From assembly GCA_025924845.1 (NCBI GenBank), contig JAICHN010000038.1, positions 1 through 20,134 of the forward strand: a stretch of DNA of 20,134 nt. The letters are read 5' to 3'. The position numbers and the translations under genes were made by a program. The DNA comes from Chloroflexota bacterium. GTDB lineage: Bacteria > Chloroflexota > UBA5177 > JANWHV01. Under the pieces are notes generated by a model. It was not told where the DNA came from and searched no databases. It was given only the letters and a program-made list of their open reading frames with translations. Below are positions 7,216 to 16,228 of the stretch, in pieces (position 1 is the first letter of the stretch; each line of letters opens with the position of its first letter).

Positions 7216-8580
7216 TTGACATCAGTGAGCGGAAAGATCGTCATCCTAGGTTTCGGCAACATTGGGCAGGCCATTATTCCCCTCCTCCAGCGGCATTTCC
7301 CGGATCGGCATCTCGTGGTTATCGAACGCGAAATCGGGGTGGACCAGGCAGTTCTCGCCCGGCGCCATGGGCTCTGCCTCATCGAACGGAAGATCGCCAG
7401 GGATAATTACCTGGAGATCCTGACGCCGTTGCTCGACGAGGGCGACTTTCTGGTCAACCTGGCGACCTCGATAGCGAGCAGGGATCTGATCAGACTTGCG
7501 CAGTCGCGCGGCTCATTCTATATCGATTCCTGTATCGATCCCTGGGAATATATCCATGCGGAAAAAGGGATCGAAATCAGCAATTATGTCCTCCGCGAGC
7601 AGATTCTCGATCTGGCCCGGACGGCCCAGGGAAGACCCACGGCGATCGTGGCTCACGGCGCCAATCCCGGCTTTGTCTCTATTCTGGTCAAGCAAGGGCT
7701 GACTGAGATGGCTGCCGCCAACAGCCTCGCGTCATCGCCGCCACTTACCCGGAATGACTGGGCACGGCTGGCCAGGGATCTAGATGTGCGGGTGATCCAG
7801 ATCTCGGAACGAGATACACAGGTTGGCTCGACGCCGCGATCGGCCGGTGAGTTTGTCAACACCTGGTCCGTGGATGGATTCGTTACCGAGTGCCTCCAAC
7901 CGGCGGAACTGGGCTGGGGAACCCACGAAACCGCCCTGCCGGCGGGCGGCCGAGGCCATGATTACGGGTGTAAGGCATCGATCTATATTGACAGGCCGGG
8001 CTGTACGGTAAAGGTGAAGTCGTGGAGTCCGAACTATCTCGACTTTGAAGGCTATTTGATCACGCACAATGAGGCGATCTCGATTGCCGATTTCCTCACG
8101 TATCGCGAGGATGGTCGAGTCATCTACCGGCCGACCTCCTTCTATGCCTACCATCCCTGCGACGAAGCCGTTGACTCGTTAAGCTTGTTGCGCAACATCA
8201 GTGCATCGGAAATAACTTCGACGCGCGTGCTCAAGGATGAGATTCTCAGCGGCATTGATGAGCTGGGCGTGTTCCTGCTTAGCGGCACGTACCCCTCGTT
8301 CTGGTTCGGATCAAATCTTTCCATCGGCAAGGCGCGCAAGCAGGCCGCGTATAACAATGCCACGAGCCTGCAAGTGGTGGCGAGCATTGTCGCGGCCATG
8401 GCCTGGGCTGTGGAAAACCCGCGACGGGGCGTGCTGGAATCAGAGGATCTCGACCATCAGTTTATCTATGCCTTTACCGAAGGCTACTGGTCACCGATGA
8501 TTCGGCACTTCACAACCTGGAGCCCGTCCGCGGAATCCCGCGATCTGCGGTTCGCGGACTTCCTGGGCACCATTGCCTGA
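7216..8580 (+). CDS. hss: Homospermidine synthase
   Basis: NAD+-dependent enzyme that makes sym-homospermidine from putrescine (or putrescine plus spermidine), a cytoplasmic polyamine step. The 454-residue protein has an N-terminal Rossmann motif GFGNIGQAI, then FYIDSCIDPW, HGANPGFVSILVKQGL, FVNTWSVDGF, the GWGTHE active-site segment, FYAYHPCD and SFWFGSNLS, all typical of bacterial homospermidine synthases in the saccharopine dehydrogenase-like superfamily. Translation appears to begin at TTG 7216, eight bases after GAGG (7204-7207); GTG 7225 in the same frame is the alternative. The ATG at 7211 is followed at once by a stop in its own frame. The gene diverges from the amidohydrolase and ends 69 bases before the large exoprotein gene. 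No other polyamine gene is in the window. Confidence 0.92.
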   Translation: MTSVSGKIVILGFGNIGQAIIPLLQRHFPDRHLVVIEREIGVDQAVLARRHGLCLIERKIARDNYLEILTPLLDEGDFLVNLATSIASRDLIRLAQSRGSFYIDSCIDPWEYIHAEKGIEISNYVLREQILDLARTAQGRPTAIVAHGANPGFVSILVKQGLTEMAAANSLASSPPLTRNDWARLARDLDVRVIQISERDTQVGSTPRSAGEFVNTWSVDGFVTECLQPAELGWGTHETALPAGGRGHDYGCKASIYIDRPGCTVKVKSWSPNYLDFEGYLITHNEAISIADFLTYREDGRVIYRPTSFYAYHPCDEAVDSLSLLRNISASEITSTRVLKDEILSGIDELGVFLLSGTYPSFWFGSNLSIGKARKQAAYNNATSLQVVASIVAAMAWAVENPRRGVLESEDLDHQFIYAFTEGYWSPMIRHFTTWSPSAESRDLRFADFLGTIA

Positions 8581-8649
8581 TCAAGCTGTCCTATGGATCA
8601 ATGCAGGTGCGGTCTGTCTACCGGAAGCCCTATTGATGGATGATGGAAA

Positions 8650-11600
8650 ATGAAACGTGTTATTGCCATTGTCGTTTCGATCCTGTTCGCGGCGGCATTG
8701 CCTTCCTCCCCTTTGACCTCAGCGGGATCGCGCGCCCACGCCATGCCGGCCTGGGCCGGGACAAAGCCCGCCGTTTCGGCCGCCGAGCGCCTCACGGTGC
8801 ATACCTCCCCGGCTCGGATCAATATCAATCGCGACGTAAAGGTCACTATTCGCGTCACCGATCGGCAAGGCAAACTCGTGCCCGGCGCGCTCCTTTCGCT
8901 CACCGGCGCCGGTCGTCCCGCCCTGAGCACCGCTCCCCATGGCACGGTTACGCTCAAGGTTCACGCCACCGCCCTGGGCACGGCAACCCTCACTGCCTCG
9001 AAGGCCGGTTTCACGTCCGCCACGGTCAAATTGCCCATTGTGCCTGGTCCGCCCGCCTCCATTGTCGCCTTCAAGCGAGGCATCACCGTTCTTGCCCCCA
9101 AGAAGAAACCCGCGGCAGGGAAGGTTGGCCAGGATCTGTTGGCCCAGTATCACGCGATCACCAAGGCCAATCAATTCGCCTCGCTCGGCTTACGCGATGG
9201 AACCCTGGTGGATCTCAACTCGGCCACTGATGTTCTTGTGCATGATCCCCTGCACACCAAGCTCAATGGAGGAGAGATCTTTCTCGAAGTGGTACACGGC
9301 GCCGGTAGCCATCAGGTGCAAGTCGGCAGCACCGTAGCCGCCACAAAGGGCACTCGGCTAGACGTGCGCTATAACGCCAAGAGCAAGGCCGCCGTGGTAA
9401 TCGTGGTCGAGGGCAAGGTGCAGGTCTCCAACCGCGGCAAGTCGGTACTGGTCGGCGCCGGCGCTCAGACGACCATCTTGAATAATCGGCCGCCCAGCCC
9501 GCCCGTGCCGGCAAATCTCGCGGCCCAGTTGTCCTGGCTGAAGAGCGTACCGAACTCGTCCTCCGGCGCGGTCGTACCGCCCGTGCTCAGCCTTCCGGTA
9601 CCGCCGATTGTGCCCGTGCCCGTGCCGCCCATCGCGCCCACCCCAACCATGACCATTACCAGCGCGCTGGAGAGCGTGGCCTGGTCCGGCGCCGTGCTGG
9701 TCACGGAGTCCGTGGCCATCCCCGCCGGCACCACGGTAAACATCGCACCCGGCACCATCGTGGAGATGGGGAACAACGCGGCGCTCAACGTAAAGGGTAC
9801 GTTGTCGGCTCGCGGTACAGCGGCGGCGCCGATCGTCTTTACCAGCGCCGCCGCTCAGCCCGCGCCCAACGACTGGGACTACATTGATTTCGACAGTCCC
9901 TCGGCCAGTGCAAGCGTGCTCGATCAGGTACATGTGTTCTATGGTGGGTACCAAGGGATTAGCGGCGCCGAGGTTTCGGCCAGCAATGGGGCGAGCCCCA
10001 CGATCAGCAACTGCGTGATCGCCTATTCCGACGGCGACGGGCTGTATCTGGACGACAATAGCCAGGCCGCGGTGACGGATTGCGTGTTCGCCCAGAACGG
10101 GAGCTTTGCGATCACGACCACCGCCAACGATGCATCGCGGATCAGTGGATCGCGGCTCGGCCCCAACCAGAGCAAAGGGATCGAGGTGCTTGGCGAGAGT
10201 GTCACGCAGAGCGGTACCTGGCATCGCCAGGATGTGCCGTTTGCGTTCGATTCGGGAGTGAAGGTTGCGGCAGGTACCCGGATCGACATCGAAGCGGGGA
10301 CCGTGATTCTGATGAACAACAATGCTTCGCTGAGCGTGGCCGGGACGCTTCGGGCTCAGGGGACTGCTACGGCGCCGATCATCTTTACCAGTGCCGCCGC
10401 TCAGCCCGCACCCAACGACTGGGACTATATCGATTTCACGGGCACGGGGGCGAGCGGCAGCCTGCTCGACCATGTGATGGTGTTCTATGGTGGGTACCAA
10501 GGCACGGGCGGCGCCGAGGTTTCGGTGAGCAACGGGGCGAGTCCCACAATCAGCAACAGTGCCATCGAGCAGTCGGACGGCGCTGGTCTCTACATGGATG
10601 ACGGCAGCCGCGCCGTGGTTACCAACTGCGCCTTCGCCAACAATGGGGGCTATGCAATCTCCACGTCCGCCGATAACGCCTCGTTGATCACGGGGATCAC
10701 CGCCGCCGCCGGACAGACCGGCATTGAGGTGCGCTCCGGCGACATTACTCATGCCGGTACCTGGCAGGCGCCGACTGTGCCGTTCCAGCTGAACAGCGGT
10801 GTGAAACTGGATAGCGCGGTGACCCTGCACATCGCGCCGGGGACGCTGATTCTGATGAACAACAATGCCTCGCTGAGTGTGGCCGGGACGCTTCTGGCTC
10901 AAGGCACTCCCTCGGCGCCGATCATCGTGAGCAGCGCCGCCGCTCAGCCCGCCCCCAACGATTGGGATTACATCGATTTCACAGGCCCCTCGGCGAACGG
11001 CAGCAAATTGGACTATGTGAATGTGAGTTACGGCGGCTACACAGGGACTGACAGCGCGGAGGTTTCGGCCAGTAACGGCGCAGGCCCGTCCTTTAGTAAC
11101 AGCATCTTCGCGTTTTCCGACGGCGATGGTTTGTATCTGGACGACGGTGACCGCGCCGTGGTGACTAACTGTGCCTTCGCGAATAACGGGGGCTTCGCAA
11201 TCTCCGCCTCGGCGGACAACGTCGCCCTGATCACGGCTACCGCCTCGGCGGCGGGGCAGAAGGGCATTGAGGTGCGCCCAGCCACTATTTCCCACTCGGG
11301 AACATGGGAGGCGCAAAACACGCCGCTCCAGCTTGATTCCGGGGTGATCGTGGGGCAAGGCACTACCATCACCATTCAGCCCGGCGCCATGCTGGAAATG
11401 CTCAACAACGGCTCACTCAGCGTACACGGCACCCTGATAGCCCGCGGCATCGCCGGTGCGCCGATTGTGTTCACCAGTGCCGCGGCCACGCCCGCGCCCA
11501 ACGACTGGGATTACATCGATTTCGTCGGTCCGGGCGCGGGTGGCGTATTGGATTACGTCTATGTCCTGTATGGAGGTTATACCGGCTCCGGGGGGGCCGA

Positions 11601-11823
11601 GGTCTCGGCTGAGTCGGGCACCGCGCCCACCATTACCCACTGCGTCATCGCTTACTCAAGTGGCGACGGTATCTACGTGGATGACGGTAGCCTTGCCACG
11701 GTGGCCAACAACAGTTTTCATGACAATGGAGGGTACGCGATCAGCCTGCCCGCCAAGGATCCCACGCATGTCCACGACAACGTATTCGTGGGTAGGCAAC
11801 AGGGCATGGAGATTCGCTCCTAA
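8650..11823 (+). CDS. Secreted FecR-like / right-handed beta-helix repeat protein
   Basis: A 1057-residue exported protein. Residues 1-31 are a signal peptide: MKR, a hydrophobic core, and a predicted cut after AHA. Residues ~45-140 resemble a bacterial Ig-like/carboxypeptidase-regulatory domain (VTDRQGKLVPGALLSLTG). Residues ~165-280 look like a FecR domain (LRDGTLVDLNSATDV, GGEIFLEVVHG, TRLDVRYN, VVVEGKVQV). A proline-rich linker (PVPPIVPVPVPPIAPTPT) follows at ~310-333. The rest is four ~181-residue units of parallel beta-helix type with recurring PAPNDWDYIDF, YGGY, GAEVS and SDGDGLYLDD/VTNCAFANNGG. No C-terminal anchor, sortase signal or outer-membrane barrel is seen, so it is probably released or held by other means. 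ATG 8650 has only a weak GATGGA ribosome binding site. A carbohydrate-binding, adhesive or matrix role is plausible for the fold, but no enzymatic residues can be assigned. Confidence 0.85.
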   Translation: MKRVIAIVVSILFAAALPSSPLTSAGSRAHAMPAWAGTKPAVSAAERLTVHTSPARININRDVKVTIRVTDRQGKLVPGALLSLTGAGRPALSTAPHGTVTLKVHATALGTATLTASKAGFTSATVKLPIVPGPPASIVAFKRGITVLAPKKKPAAGKVGQDLLAQYHAITKANQFASLGLRDGTLVDLNSATDVLVHDPLHTKLNGGEIFLEVVHGAGSHQVQVGSTVAATKGTRLDVRYNAKSKAAVVIVVEGKVQVSNRGKSVLVGAGAQTTILNNRPPSPPVPANLAAQLSWLKSVPNSSSGAVVPPVLSLPVPPIVPVPVPPIAPTPTMTITSALESVAWSGAVLVTESVAIPAGTTVNIAPGTIVEMGNNAALNVKGTLSARGTAAAPIVFTSAAAQPAPNDWDYIDFDSPSASASVLDQVHVFYGGYQGISGAEVSASNGASPTISNCVIAYSDGDGLYLDDNSQAAVTDCVFAQNGSFAITTTANDASRISGSRLGPNQSKGIEVLGESVTQSGTWHRQDVPFAFDSGVKVAAGTRIDIEAGTVILMNNNASLSVAGTLRAQGTATAPIIFTSAAAQPAPNDWDYIDFTGTGASGSLLDHVMVFYGGYQGTGGAEVSVSNGASPTISNSAIEQSDGAGLYMDDGSRAVVTNCAFANNGGYAISTSADNASLITGITAAAGQTGIEVRSGDITHAGTWQAPTVPFQLNSGVKLDSAVTLHIAPGTLILMNNNASLSVAGTLLAQGTPSAPIIVSSAAAQPAPNDWDYIDFTGPSANGSKLDYVNVSYGGYTGTDSAEVSASNGAGPSFSNSIFAFSDGDGLYLDDGDRAVVTNCAFANNGGFAISASADNVALITATASAAGQKGIEVRPATISHSGTWEAQNTPLQLDSGVIVGQGTTITIQPGAMLEMLNNGSLSVHGTLIARGIAGAPIVFTSAAATPAPNDWDYIDFVGPGAGGVLDYVYVLYGGYTGSGGAEVSAESGTAPTITHCVIAYSSGDGIYVDDGSLATVANNSFHDNGGYAISLPAKDPTHVHDNVFVGRQQGMEIRS
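9655..11820 (+). repeat. Four tandem ~543-bp coding repeats (beta-helix units)
   Basis: Unit 1 is about 9655-10200, unit 2 10201-10743, unit 3 10744-11286, unit 4 11287-11820. The codons for PAPNDWDYIDF start at 9859, 10405, 10948 and 11491, giving spacings of 546, 543 and 543 bases, all multiples of three. DNA identity is patchy: a 23-base block is identical between units 1 and 2 (9934-9956 and 10480-10502), while the MNNNASLSVAGTL region is nearly identical between units 2 and 3. This pattern fits duplication followed by gene conversion. Unit 4 is the most diverged and closes the array. Confidence 0.9.
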
Positions 11824-11991
11824 ACTGCTCTTCTCCTTCACGCACTATTGGCTGCCGACATTCTTGCCTTCTCCAGTATGGGCGCCGAGGGCGGAGCTTA
11901 CTTCGGTAAAAGGTATGAGCAAACCGGCCAAACCAGACCCGTCCTTTGGTTGAGGTAAAACCAGATCCTAAACGTGAAAGGAGATCAGGCG

Positions 11992-13098
11992 ATGCCCGTG
12001 CGTGCCATGGTCCTACGGGGCGACGGCGGATCGCCCGAGTTGCGAGAGTTCGCCGATCCCGCGCTCGATGACGGAGCCATCCTGCTGGAAACGCTCGCCT
12101 CCGAGGTGTGCGGCACCGATGTTCACCTGCGGCACGGTCGGCTCGCCGGAGTACCCTATCCGATCATCCCCGGCCATGTGAGCGTGGGGAGGGTGCTGAC
12201 CGGGCGCGGCATCGCGCGGGATGTGGCCGGCGACGAAGTGCGCCCCGGCGAGGTAGTCACCTTTCTGGATGTGCATCGCACCTGTGGCCGCTGCTGGTAT
12301 TGCCTGGTGGCCAAGGCATCCACGCGCTGCCCGGAGCGTCGGGTCTACGGAATCACCTACTCGGCGACGGAAGGGCTATTGGGTGGTTGGAGCGAACGCA
12401 TCCTCCTCCTCCCGGGCGTCCATATCATCAAACTCCCCGCCTCGTTGCCGCCCGAGGTATTGATGGCGGGCGGATGCGGCCTTCCCACGGCGCTCCATGC
12501 CGTGCAACGAGGCGAGGTGACCTTCGGTGACACGGTCGTGGTGCAGGGCGCCGGCCCGGTGGGACTCTGTGCCACCGTGCTGGCCCAGTTGCATGGCGCG
12601 GGGAAGGTCATCGTGGTGGGCGGACCACCGGCGCGACTGGCCATGGCGCGGAACCTGGGGGCGGATCTGACCATCGACATCGCGGCGCACAGCCCCGAGG
12701 AGCGCCTCCGCTTGGTGCGCGAGGCGACCGGCGGACGCGGGGCCGATGTGACGATCGAGGCGGCAGGCGTGCCCGCCGCCGTGGGCGAGGGTCTGCACTT
12801 TTGCCGCGACGCCGGTACCCTCGTCGTGGTCGGCCAGTACACCGACAACGGCACGGTGACGATCAACCCCCATCTGGACCTGAACCGACCCCACGTGAGG
12901 ATGTTGGGCTGCTGGGGCAGCGACTTCAGTCACCTCTATCGGGCGGTACAGATGCTGGCCCGCCACGCCGAGCGCTTCCCCTGGCGCTCGATGATCACGG
13001 GCCGCTACGCGCTGGCCGAGGCGCCCGCCGCCCTGGACGCGGCGGAGCGCATGGAGAGTATCAAGTCGTTGATCTTGCCGAACGGACCTATTTCATAG
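11992..13098 (+). CDS. Zinc-binding medium-chain alcohol dehydrogenase family protein
   Basis: A 368-residue MDR oxidoreductase. EVCGTDVHL carries the first catalytic-zinc Cys and PGHVSVG the His; the usual Glu after that His (GHE) is Val. The structural zinc lobe is present with four cysteines (CGRCWYC, then seven residues, then C). The Rossmann motif is GAGPVGL, followed by the cofactor-choice strand KVIVVGGP, which has no acidic residue at the end of beta-2, so NADP(H) use is possible. ATG 11992 is chosen because AAAGGAGA (11977-11984) lies eight bases upstream; an in-frame GTG at 11974 would put the ribosome binding site inside the gene. It stands alone between the exoprotein and a convergent flavoprotein. 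The substrate, probably a polyol or sugar alcohol, cannot be read from the sequence. Confidence 0.88.
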   Translation: MPVRAMVLRGDGGSPELREFADPALDDGAILLETLASEVCGTDVHLRHGRLAGVPYPIIPGHVSVGRVLTGRGIARDVAGDEVRPGEVVTFLDVHRTCGRCWYCLVAKASTRCPERRVYGITYSATEGLLGGWSERILLLPGVHIIKLPASLPPEVLMAGGCGLPTALHAVQRGEVTFGDTVVVQGAGPVGLCATVLAQLHGAGKVIVVGGPPARLAMARNLGADLTIDIAAHSPEERLRLVREATGGRGADVTIEAAGVPAAVGEGLHFCRDAGTLVVVGQYTDNGTVTINPHLDLNRPHVRMLGCWGSDFSHLYRAVQMLARHAERFPWRSMITGRYALAEAPAALDAAERMESIKSLILPNGPIS

Positions 13099-13121
13099 CG
13101 CTTTCAAGCCCCACGCGACCG

Positions 13122-13175
13122 GGACCTCCGGCTGCGGCCGGCCGGCAGGATACGAACGACTGCGGTCGGAGGTCC
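13122..13175. repeat. Inverted repeat between convergent genes (candidate bidirectional terminator)
   Basis: GGACCTCCG (13122-13130) and CGGAGGTCC (13167-13175) form a perfect 9-bp stem. Imperfect pairing continues inward for about ten more positions. It lies midway between the stops of the alcohol dehydrogenase (13098) and the flavoprotein (13225). There is no T-tract, so intrinsic termination is not assured. Confidence 0.5.
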
Positions 13176-13224
13176 GCGGCACATACTTATCCTTCAGAGA
13201 TGACGTAGCGAGGCCGCGCCGACA

Positions 13225-14910
13225 TCAGCGCACTGCCGACCCCACTTGCTCCCTGCCCTGTAACGCCGCCAGATACTGATGGATGAAGGCGATCGCCATG
13301 CTGCCCTCGCCCACCGCCGATGCCACCCGCTTCATCGAGCCGTGCCGGACATCACCGGCCGCGAAGATACCCGGTACGCTGGTCTCCAACAGGAAAGGAT
13401 CGCGCCCGAGCGAGGCATCCCGAGCCGTGGGGTCGATATCGCGGCCGGTCAGGACGTAGCCCCGGTCGTCCAGTGCGATAGACCTGGGTAGCCATTCCGT
13501 TTTGGCGTCGGCGCCGATAAAAATGAACACGGCGTCGGCCGCTCGCCGCTCAATGCTGTTTTCTCCGTTGTCGCGGATCTCAATCTCCTCCAGGTGGGTA
13601 TGACCGGACACGCCAACCAGTTCGGCCCTGGTGCGCACCATGATGTTGGCGCGCGTAGCCAATTGGTCGATGAGGTACCGCGACATCGATGCATCGAGCG
13701 ACGGCCCCCGCACCAGCAGCGTCACACAGGTCGCGTAATTGGCGAAAAACATCGCGGCCTGCCCGGCCGAATTGCCGCCCCCGATCAGGTAGATCGAGCA
13801 GCCGCGCATGCCGATCGCCTCGGTTCGCGCCGCTCCATAGTAGACACCTGCCCCCACGAACTGCTCCAGACCAGGGACGCTGAGCGCCCGATAGGTCACG
13901 CCCGCGGAGAGCACGATGGCCCGCCCCGCGATGGTGACGCCGTCCTCCAGGCAAATGGCGTGCGCGCCGAGGGCAGGGGCGATCGAGCAAACCTGGCGAG
14001 TGACGACGATTTCCGCGCCAAACCGCTGCGCCTGGCTGAGTGCCCGGCCGGCAAGCTCGTTGCCCGAGAGGCCGATTGGGAAGCCGAGATAATTCTCGAT
14101 ACGCGAGGATGTGCCCGCCTGCCCTCCCGGTGCGTTGCTGTCGATCATCAGCGTGTGCAGCCCCTCCGACGCCCCGTAGACCGCCGCCGAGAGGCCGCTC
14201 GGTCCACCCCCGATTATGACCACGTCATAGTGGTCCGATGACGGCACGGTGCGCAGTCCGACCGCTTCGGCCGCCGCGCGCAACGGCGGCTGCACGAGCA
14301 GGGTGTCGTCCGGCAGCAGGAGCGCCGGATAGAGGGCGCTTGCCATGGCGGCGGAAGGGATACAGGATCGTTCATCGTCATTCGACGGATCCAACCACTC
14401 GAACTCGACAAAGTTGGCGGCAAGGAATTCGCGGAGGTCGTGGCAAGCACCGTCGAAGTGATGCCCTACCACGATTGGCAACCGCTGTGCCGCGACGGTC
14501 GCTTCCTCCACGCCGCTCACCCGGGACAACAGCGCTTCGGTAATGGCGTCCCGCATCATCGACGCCCCCTGGAGGAGCGCATGGAGGTCGTGCGGCGCGA
14601 GGCGAAGCAGATGGGTGGGCACGACGGCGCGGAAGCTCGCCATGAACGGCGCGCCCAGGAGAATCGGCACTTCACCGAAGAACTCTCCCGACTCACGTAT
14701 AGCCAATTGCTGCTGCCGTCCGGCGATCTCCTTCGCAATCTCAATTCGGCCTTCGAGTATGGCGAAGAAGGCGCCGGCTTCGCCCTCGCGCGCCGCCCAA
14801 TCGCCTTTGCCCAGGCGCACATCCGCGGCCCTCACCGCGATGCGCCGTACTTGCTCGGGCGCCAGAGACGCGAATAGAGGAATGCTCCGTACCTGATCCT
14901 CGGTAATCAT
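13225..14910 (-). CDS. Cyclic nucleotide-binding domain / thioredoxin reductase-like FAD oxidoreductase lacking CxxC
   Basis: A 561-residue three-part protein. Residues ~1-120 form a cNMP-binding (Crp-type) domain: IPLFASLAPEQVRRIA, GAFFAILEGRIEIAK, ESGEFFGEVPILLG. Residues ~145-215 look like a thioredoxin-fold linker (VVGHHFDGACHDLREFLAANFVEFEWLD) with a single Cys156. From residue 228 comes a TrxR-like flavoprotein: YDVVIIGGGPSG, APGGQAGTSSRIENYLGFP, the NADPH motif IGGGNSAGQAA, and C-terminal PGIFAAGDVRHGSMKRVASAVGEG. In thioredoxin reductase a CxxC should precede the NADPH motif; here that place reads YYGAART (from residue 357), so disulfide reduction by that route is impossible. ATG 14910 is preferred, with GGAGGG 11 bases upstream. 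kbl ends 46 bases upstream on the same strand, so the two are probably cotranscribed. Electron acceptor and ligand are unknown. Confidence 0.87.
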   Translation of the reverse strand: MITEDQVRSIPLFASLAPEQVRRIAVRAADVRLGKGDWAAREGEAGAFFAILEGRIEIAKEIAGRQQQLAIRESGEFFGEVPILLGAPFMASFRAVVPTHLLRLAPHDLHALLQGASMMRDAITEALLSRVSGVEEATVAAQRLPIVVGHHFDGACHDLREFLAANFVEFEWLDPSNDDERSCIPSAAMASALYPALLLPDDTLLVQPPLRAAAEAVGLRTVPSSDHYDVVIIGGGPSGLSAAVYGASEGLHTLMIDSNAPGGQAGTSSRIENYLGFPIGLSGNELAGRALSQAQRFGAEIVVTRQVCSIAPALGAHAICLEDGVTIAGRAIVLSAGVTYRALSVPGLEQFVGAGVYYGAARTEAIGMRGCSIYLIGGGNSAGQAAMFFANYATCVTLLVRGPSLDASMSRYLIDQLATRANIMVRTRAELVGVSGHTHLEEIEIRDNGENSIERRAADAVFIFIGADAKTEWLPRSIALDDRGYVLTGRDIDPTARDASLGRDPFLLETSVPGIFAAGDVRHGSMKRVASAVGEGSMAIAFIHQYLAALQGREQVGSAVR

Positions 14911-14956
14911 TGTGTATGCTTCCCTCCTCGGCAGGACACCCGCCGGCATGGTCTGC

Positions 14957-16138
14957 TCAGACGAGTTCATCCCGCGCTTCGGCGAAAGCCGTAGCGGCGC
15001 GCAAGAGATCGGCTTCACTGTGCGCCGCCGATACCTGGGTGCGGATCCGTGCCTTGCCGTGCGGCACCACCGGGTAGGAGAAGGCGATCACGTATATGCC
15101 CTTGTCCAGGAGGCGCTCGGCCAGTTGGCCGGCCTTCTGAGCATCGCCCAGCATCACGGGGATGATCGGATGTTCACCCGGTAGGATGTCGAAGCCGAGC
15201 GCGGTCATCCTCTCGCGGAACAGCGTCGTGTTGGCCCGGAGCCGCGCCCGAAGATCGTCCGAGGTGGTCAGCAGATCGAGCACCTTCAACGAGGCGGCGA
15301 CAATGGGCGGCGCGATCGTATTGGAGAAGAGATAGGGGCGGGAGCGCTGGCGGAGCAGACTGACAATCTCGCGCCGTCCGCTCGTGTAGCCGCCGCTGGC
15401 CCCGCCAAGCGCCTTACCCAGGGTGCCGGTGACGATGTCTACTCGGTCCGTCACCCCATGCAGTTCGGGCGTGCCGCGTCCGGTCGGGCCGATGAAGCCG
15501 ACCGCGTGGGAGTCGTCCACCATAACCATGGCATCGTAGCGGTCAGCCAGATCGCAGATCTCCTTGAGGGGCGCGATATAGCCGTCCATCGAGAACACGC
15601 CGTCCGTGGCGATCAACCGACGCCGCGCGTCGCTCGCGGCGCGCAATTGCCCCTCCAGATCCTCCATGTCGCGATTGCGGTAGCGCAGACGCCGCGCCTT
15701 ACTCAGGCGAATGCCGTCGATCACGCTGGCGTGATTCAGTTCATCGGAAATCACGGCATCCTCGGCGCCCAACAAGGTCTCGAAGAGGCCGCCGTTGGCG
15801 TCGAAGCATGAGCTGTACAGGATGGTGTCCTCTGTACCCAAGAACGCGCTGATCTTCGCCTCAAGTTGCTTATGGATCTCCTGGGTGCCGCAGATGAAGC
15901 GTACGGATGCCAGGCCAAAGCCCCAGCGATCCAGGGCCTCCTTGGCGGCGGCGATCACCTCGGGATGATCGGCCAGACCCAGATAGTTGTTGGCGCAGAG
16001 GTTCAGCACCTCCGTGCCCGCGCCGACCCGCACCTGCGCGTCCTGCGGCGTTGACAGGACACGCTCCGTCTTAAACAACCCAGCCGCACGAATCTCGTCA
16101 AGTTCGGTCCGCAGATCGGTTCGCATAGTCGTAAACAT
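14957..16138 (-). CDS. kbl: Glycine C-acetyltransferase (2-amino-3-ketobutyrate CoA ligase)
   Basis: A PLP-dependent alpha-oxoamine synthase that cleaves 2-amino-3-ketobutyrate with CoA to glycine and acetyl-CoA, the second step of threonine breakdown after Tdh. The 393 residues match E. coli Kbl in length. Visible motifs are [34 protein letters not shown], the [15 protein letters not shown] substrate loop, and [14 protein letters not shown] with the PLP-binding Lys242. Start ATG 16138 follows AGGGAGGA with GGAGG five bases away. The pathway partner tdh lies about 1.75 kb away on the same strand, with an opposite-strand gene between. The cNMP flavoprotein follows 46 bases downstream. Confidence 0.95.
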   Translation of the reverse strand: MFTTMRTDLRTELDEIRAAGLFKTERVLSTPQDAQVRVGAGTEVLNLCANNYLGLADHPEVIAAAKEALDRWGFGLASVRFICGTQEIHKQLEAKISAFLGTEDTILYSSCFDANGGLFETLLGAEDAVISDELNHASVIDGIRLSKARRLRYRNRDMEDLEGQLRAASDARRRLIATDGVFSMDGYIAPLKEICDLADRYDAMVMVDDSHAVGFIGPTGRGTPELHGVTDRVDIVTGTLGKALGGASGGYTSGRREIVSLLRQRSRPYLFSNTIAPPIVAASLKVLDLLTTSDDLRARLRANTTLFRERMTALGFDILPGEHPIIPVMLGDAQKAGQLAERLLDKGIYVIAFSYPVVPHGKARIRTQVSAAHSEADLLRAATAFAEARDELV

Positions 16139-16228
16139 GAGTCCTCCCTACCGCATAGCCCCCGTTTCTCGTCATGGTTCAGCCTACCACGGCATCGCCT
16201 TAGCTAAATGAGGGAATCGCGCCCTGGT

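Noticed and set aside
9358..11358. A 666-codon open frame antisense to the beta-helix exoprotein
   Set aside because: Its apparent repeats mirror those of the plus-strand gene, it has no recognisable family or ribosome binding site, and GC-rich codon use readily opens antisense frames.
9655..11820. CRISPR array or transposon repeats
   Set aside because: The repeats are long, adjacent without spacers, in frame, and encode a beta-helix protein.
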